Positions 6,754-7,180 of a DNA stretch of 7,180 nucleotides are shown here, one piece after another (within the stretch, counting starts at the first letter, position 1; the number at the start of each line of letters is the position of its first letter). A model generated the notes under the pieces. It was not told where the DNA came from, did no database searches, and saw only the letters and a list, made by a program, of their open reading frames with translations. This DNA comes from JBMNQH01 sp050944035. Lineage in GTDB: Bacteria; Bacillota; Clostridia; Oscillospirales; Oscillospiraceae. Location: assembly GCA_050944035.1 (NCBI GenBank), contig JBMNQH010000035.1:1-7180 (forward strand), read 5' to 3'. The position numbers and the translations under genes are program-made.

Positions 6754-6990
6754 GAATAAAACATTTATCCGCGGTGCCACCTTGATTCACGGTATGACCC
6801 GTGCGCTTAGCAGGATACCAACATATCCCCGGCAAATGACGTCTGCCTGCAACGTCGCAGAATACTCTGTGAGAATCACATTTGACTGCGCCCTCAGCGG
6901 TCCATTTGACAACTTGTTTCTTGCCTGATTCTCAGCATCGCAGGCTCTCTGTAAAGGCATCATTGCCGTTATCTCCGCTTCAACGGTTTG
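6714..6990 (-). promoter_or_regulatory. T-box riboswitch sensing tRNA-Trp
   Basis: Binds uncharged tRNA-Trp and lets transcription read through into the trp genes. Stem I base pairs AGCGG (6979-6975) with CCGCU (6900-6896), and GAUAAC (6973-6968) with GUUGUC (6913-6908). Between them the 3' internal loop AAAUGGA presents UGG (6904-6902), the Trp specifier codon. The distal part AGAGAGCCUG...CAGGC (6950-6923) with a GAUGCUGAGAAU-like loop is the usual stem I tip. A hairpin at 6803-6788 fits stem III. The T-box core GGUGGCACCGCGG (6781-6769) contains UGGC (6779-6776), which pairs with the GCCA end of tRNA-Trp, whose discriminator base is G. Codon and acceptor evidence thus agree. The leader starts about 7 nt downstream of the promoter -10 box. 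Confidence 0.95.
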
Positions 6991-7008
6991 AATATTAAAT
7001 TTTTTTGT

Positions 7009-7037
7009 ATTATATCAAACAAACTCTGAACTGTCAA
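7009..7037 (-). promoter_or_regulatory. Vegetative sigma-A promoter of the trp operon
   Basis: Perfect -35 box TTGACA (7037-7032) and perfect -10 box TATAAT (7014-7009) with a 17-bp spacer, the optimal sigma-A arrangement. Transcription should start near 7002, just upstream of stem I. A full-consensus promoter suits an operon controlled after initiation by the T-box rather than by a repressor. No clear operator overlaps it. Confidence 0.92.
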
Positions 7038-7077
7038 TAGGCATCCGAGTGACGCTACAGTTAATTCGTATTTTTCT

Positions 7078-7179
7078 CTATTTATAAGCGGGAGCGCAGC
7101 TTTCAAAATACACTCCCATCGCTCCCAACTGTCTCTGCTTTTTTTGTTCTGCTTTTGCTGTTTCAGCCGCAGATGTTTC
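7078..7179 (-). CDS. Possible C-terminal tail of an upstream gene (unidentified, cut by the window edge)
   Basis: A frame open from the right edge encodes 33 residues, first Ala/Lys/Glu/Gln-rich (AAETAKAEQKKQRQ) and then ending GVYFESCAPAYK, with a TAG at 7080-7078. This stop is about 40 bp upstream of the trp promoter, a natural place for the preceding gene to end. I do not recognise the product. Another frame is also open here and runs through the promoter, so openness alone is weak evidence. No terminator follows the stop before the promoter. Confidence 0.25.
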   Translation of the reverse strand, partial: ETSAAETAKAEQKKQRQLGAMGVYFESCAPAYK

Positions 7180-7180
7180 C

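Noticed and set aside
6645..6764. Further upstream extension of the trpE frame to an ATG at 6764
   Set aside because: It runs through both terminator hairpins and has no ribosome binding site; openness there is chance.
6787..6963. 58-codon frame (MMPLQRACDAEN...) inside the leader RNA on the minus strand
   Set aside because: It lies wholly within T-box stems I to III, whose base pairing explains the sequence; the Shine-Dalgarno match is poor and the frame has no Trp codon.
7029..7062. AACTGT/ACAGTT inverted repeat around the -35 region as a repressor operator
   Set aside because: Only 6 bp per arm with a 22-bp spacer; weak, and the operon already has T-box control.
7090..7126. GGGAGCG/CGCTCCC hairpin near the right edge as a terminator
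   Set aside because: 7-bp stem with a 23-nt loop and no U-tract directly after it on either strand; too poor to call.
1..7180. CRISPR arrays, insertion sequences, tRNA or rRNA genes, phage or defence genes
   Set aside because: I looked on both strands and saw no direct repeat arrays, transposase motifs or RNA gene folds other than the T-box; the window is filled by the trp operon.

Overview
The window holds one complete tryptophan biosynthesis operon on the minus strand. It runs from right to left as trpE, trpG, trpD, trpC, trpF, trpB, trpA and is read from a single promoter near position 7000. Gene order, separate trpG/trpD and trpC/trpF genes (no fusions), strong AGGAGG-type ribosome binding sites, a perfect consensus promoter and a T-box leader all point to a member of the Firmicutes, most likely class Clostridia. 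The genus cannot be told from the sequence.

Right flank and leader (about 7180 to 6546): a 33-residue open tail that may be the end of an unidentified upstream gene; a TTGACA/17 bp/TATAAT promoter; a roughly 290-nt T-box leader with a UGG specifier and a UGGC tRNA-acceptor bulge, both matching tRNA-Trp; the T-box intrinsic terminator; a second terminator-like hairpin; and a well-placed Shine-Dalgarno and ATG that open a frame joined without a stop to trpE, 33 codons ahead of the usual TrpE start. A single Trp codon in that stretch sits directly before a GC-rich hairpin.

Structural genes (6545 to 135): trpE and trpG give the two subunits of anthranilate synthase. TrpD adds phosphoribosyl, TrpF isomerises, TrpC closes the indole ring, and TrpB with TrpA form tryptophan synthase. 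Together they convert chorismate to L-tryptophan. Five of the six junctions overlap (four ATGA overlaps, one 8-nt overlap) and the sixth has a 3-nt gap, so the operon is a tightly coupled unit. All seven genes look intact and full length.

Left flank (1 to 134): a 13-bp hairpin that probably ends the operon, perhaps shared with a converging gene whose last codons may lie at the window edge.

Most of the window is ordinary, well-known biology, and I found no undescribed system. The points worth a second look are the layered leader (T-box terminator, second hairpin, in-frame upstream start with a lone Trp codon and hairpin) and a Glu in TrpA where the catalytic Asp60 of the enteric enzyme stands.
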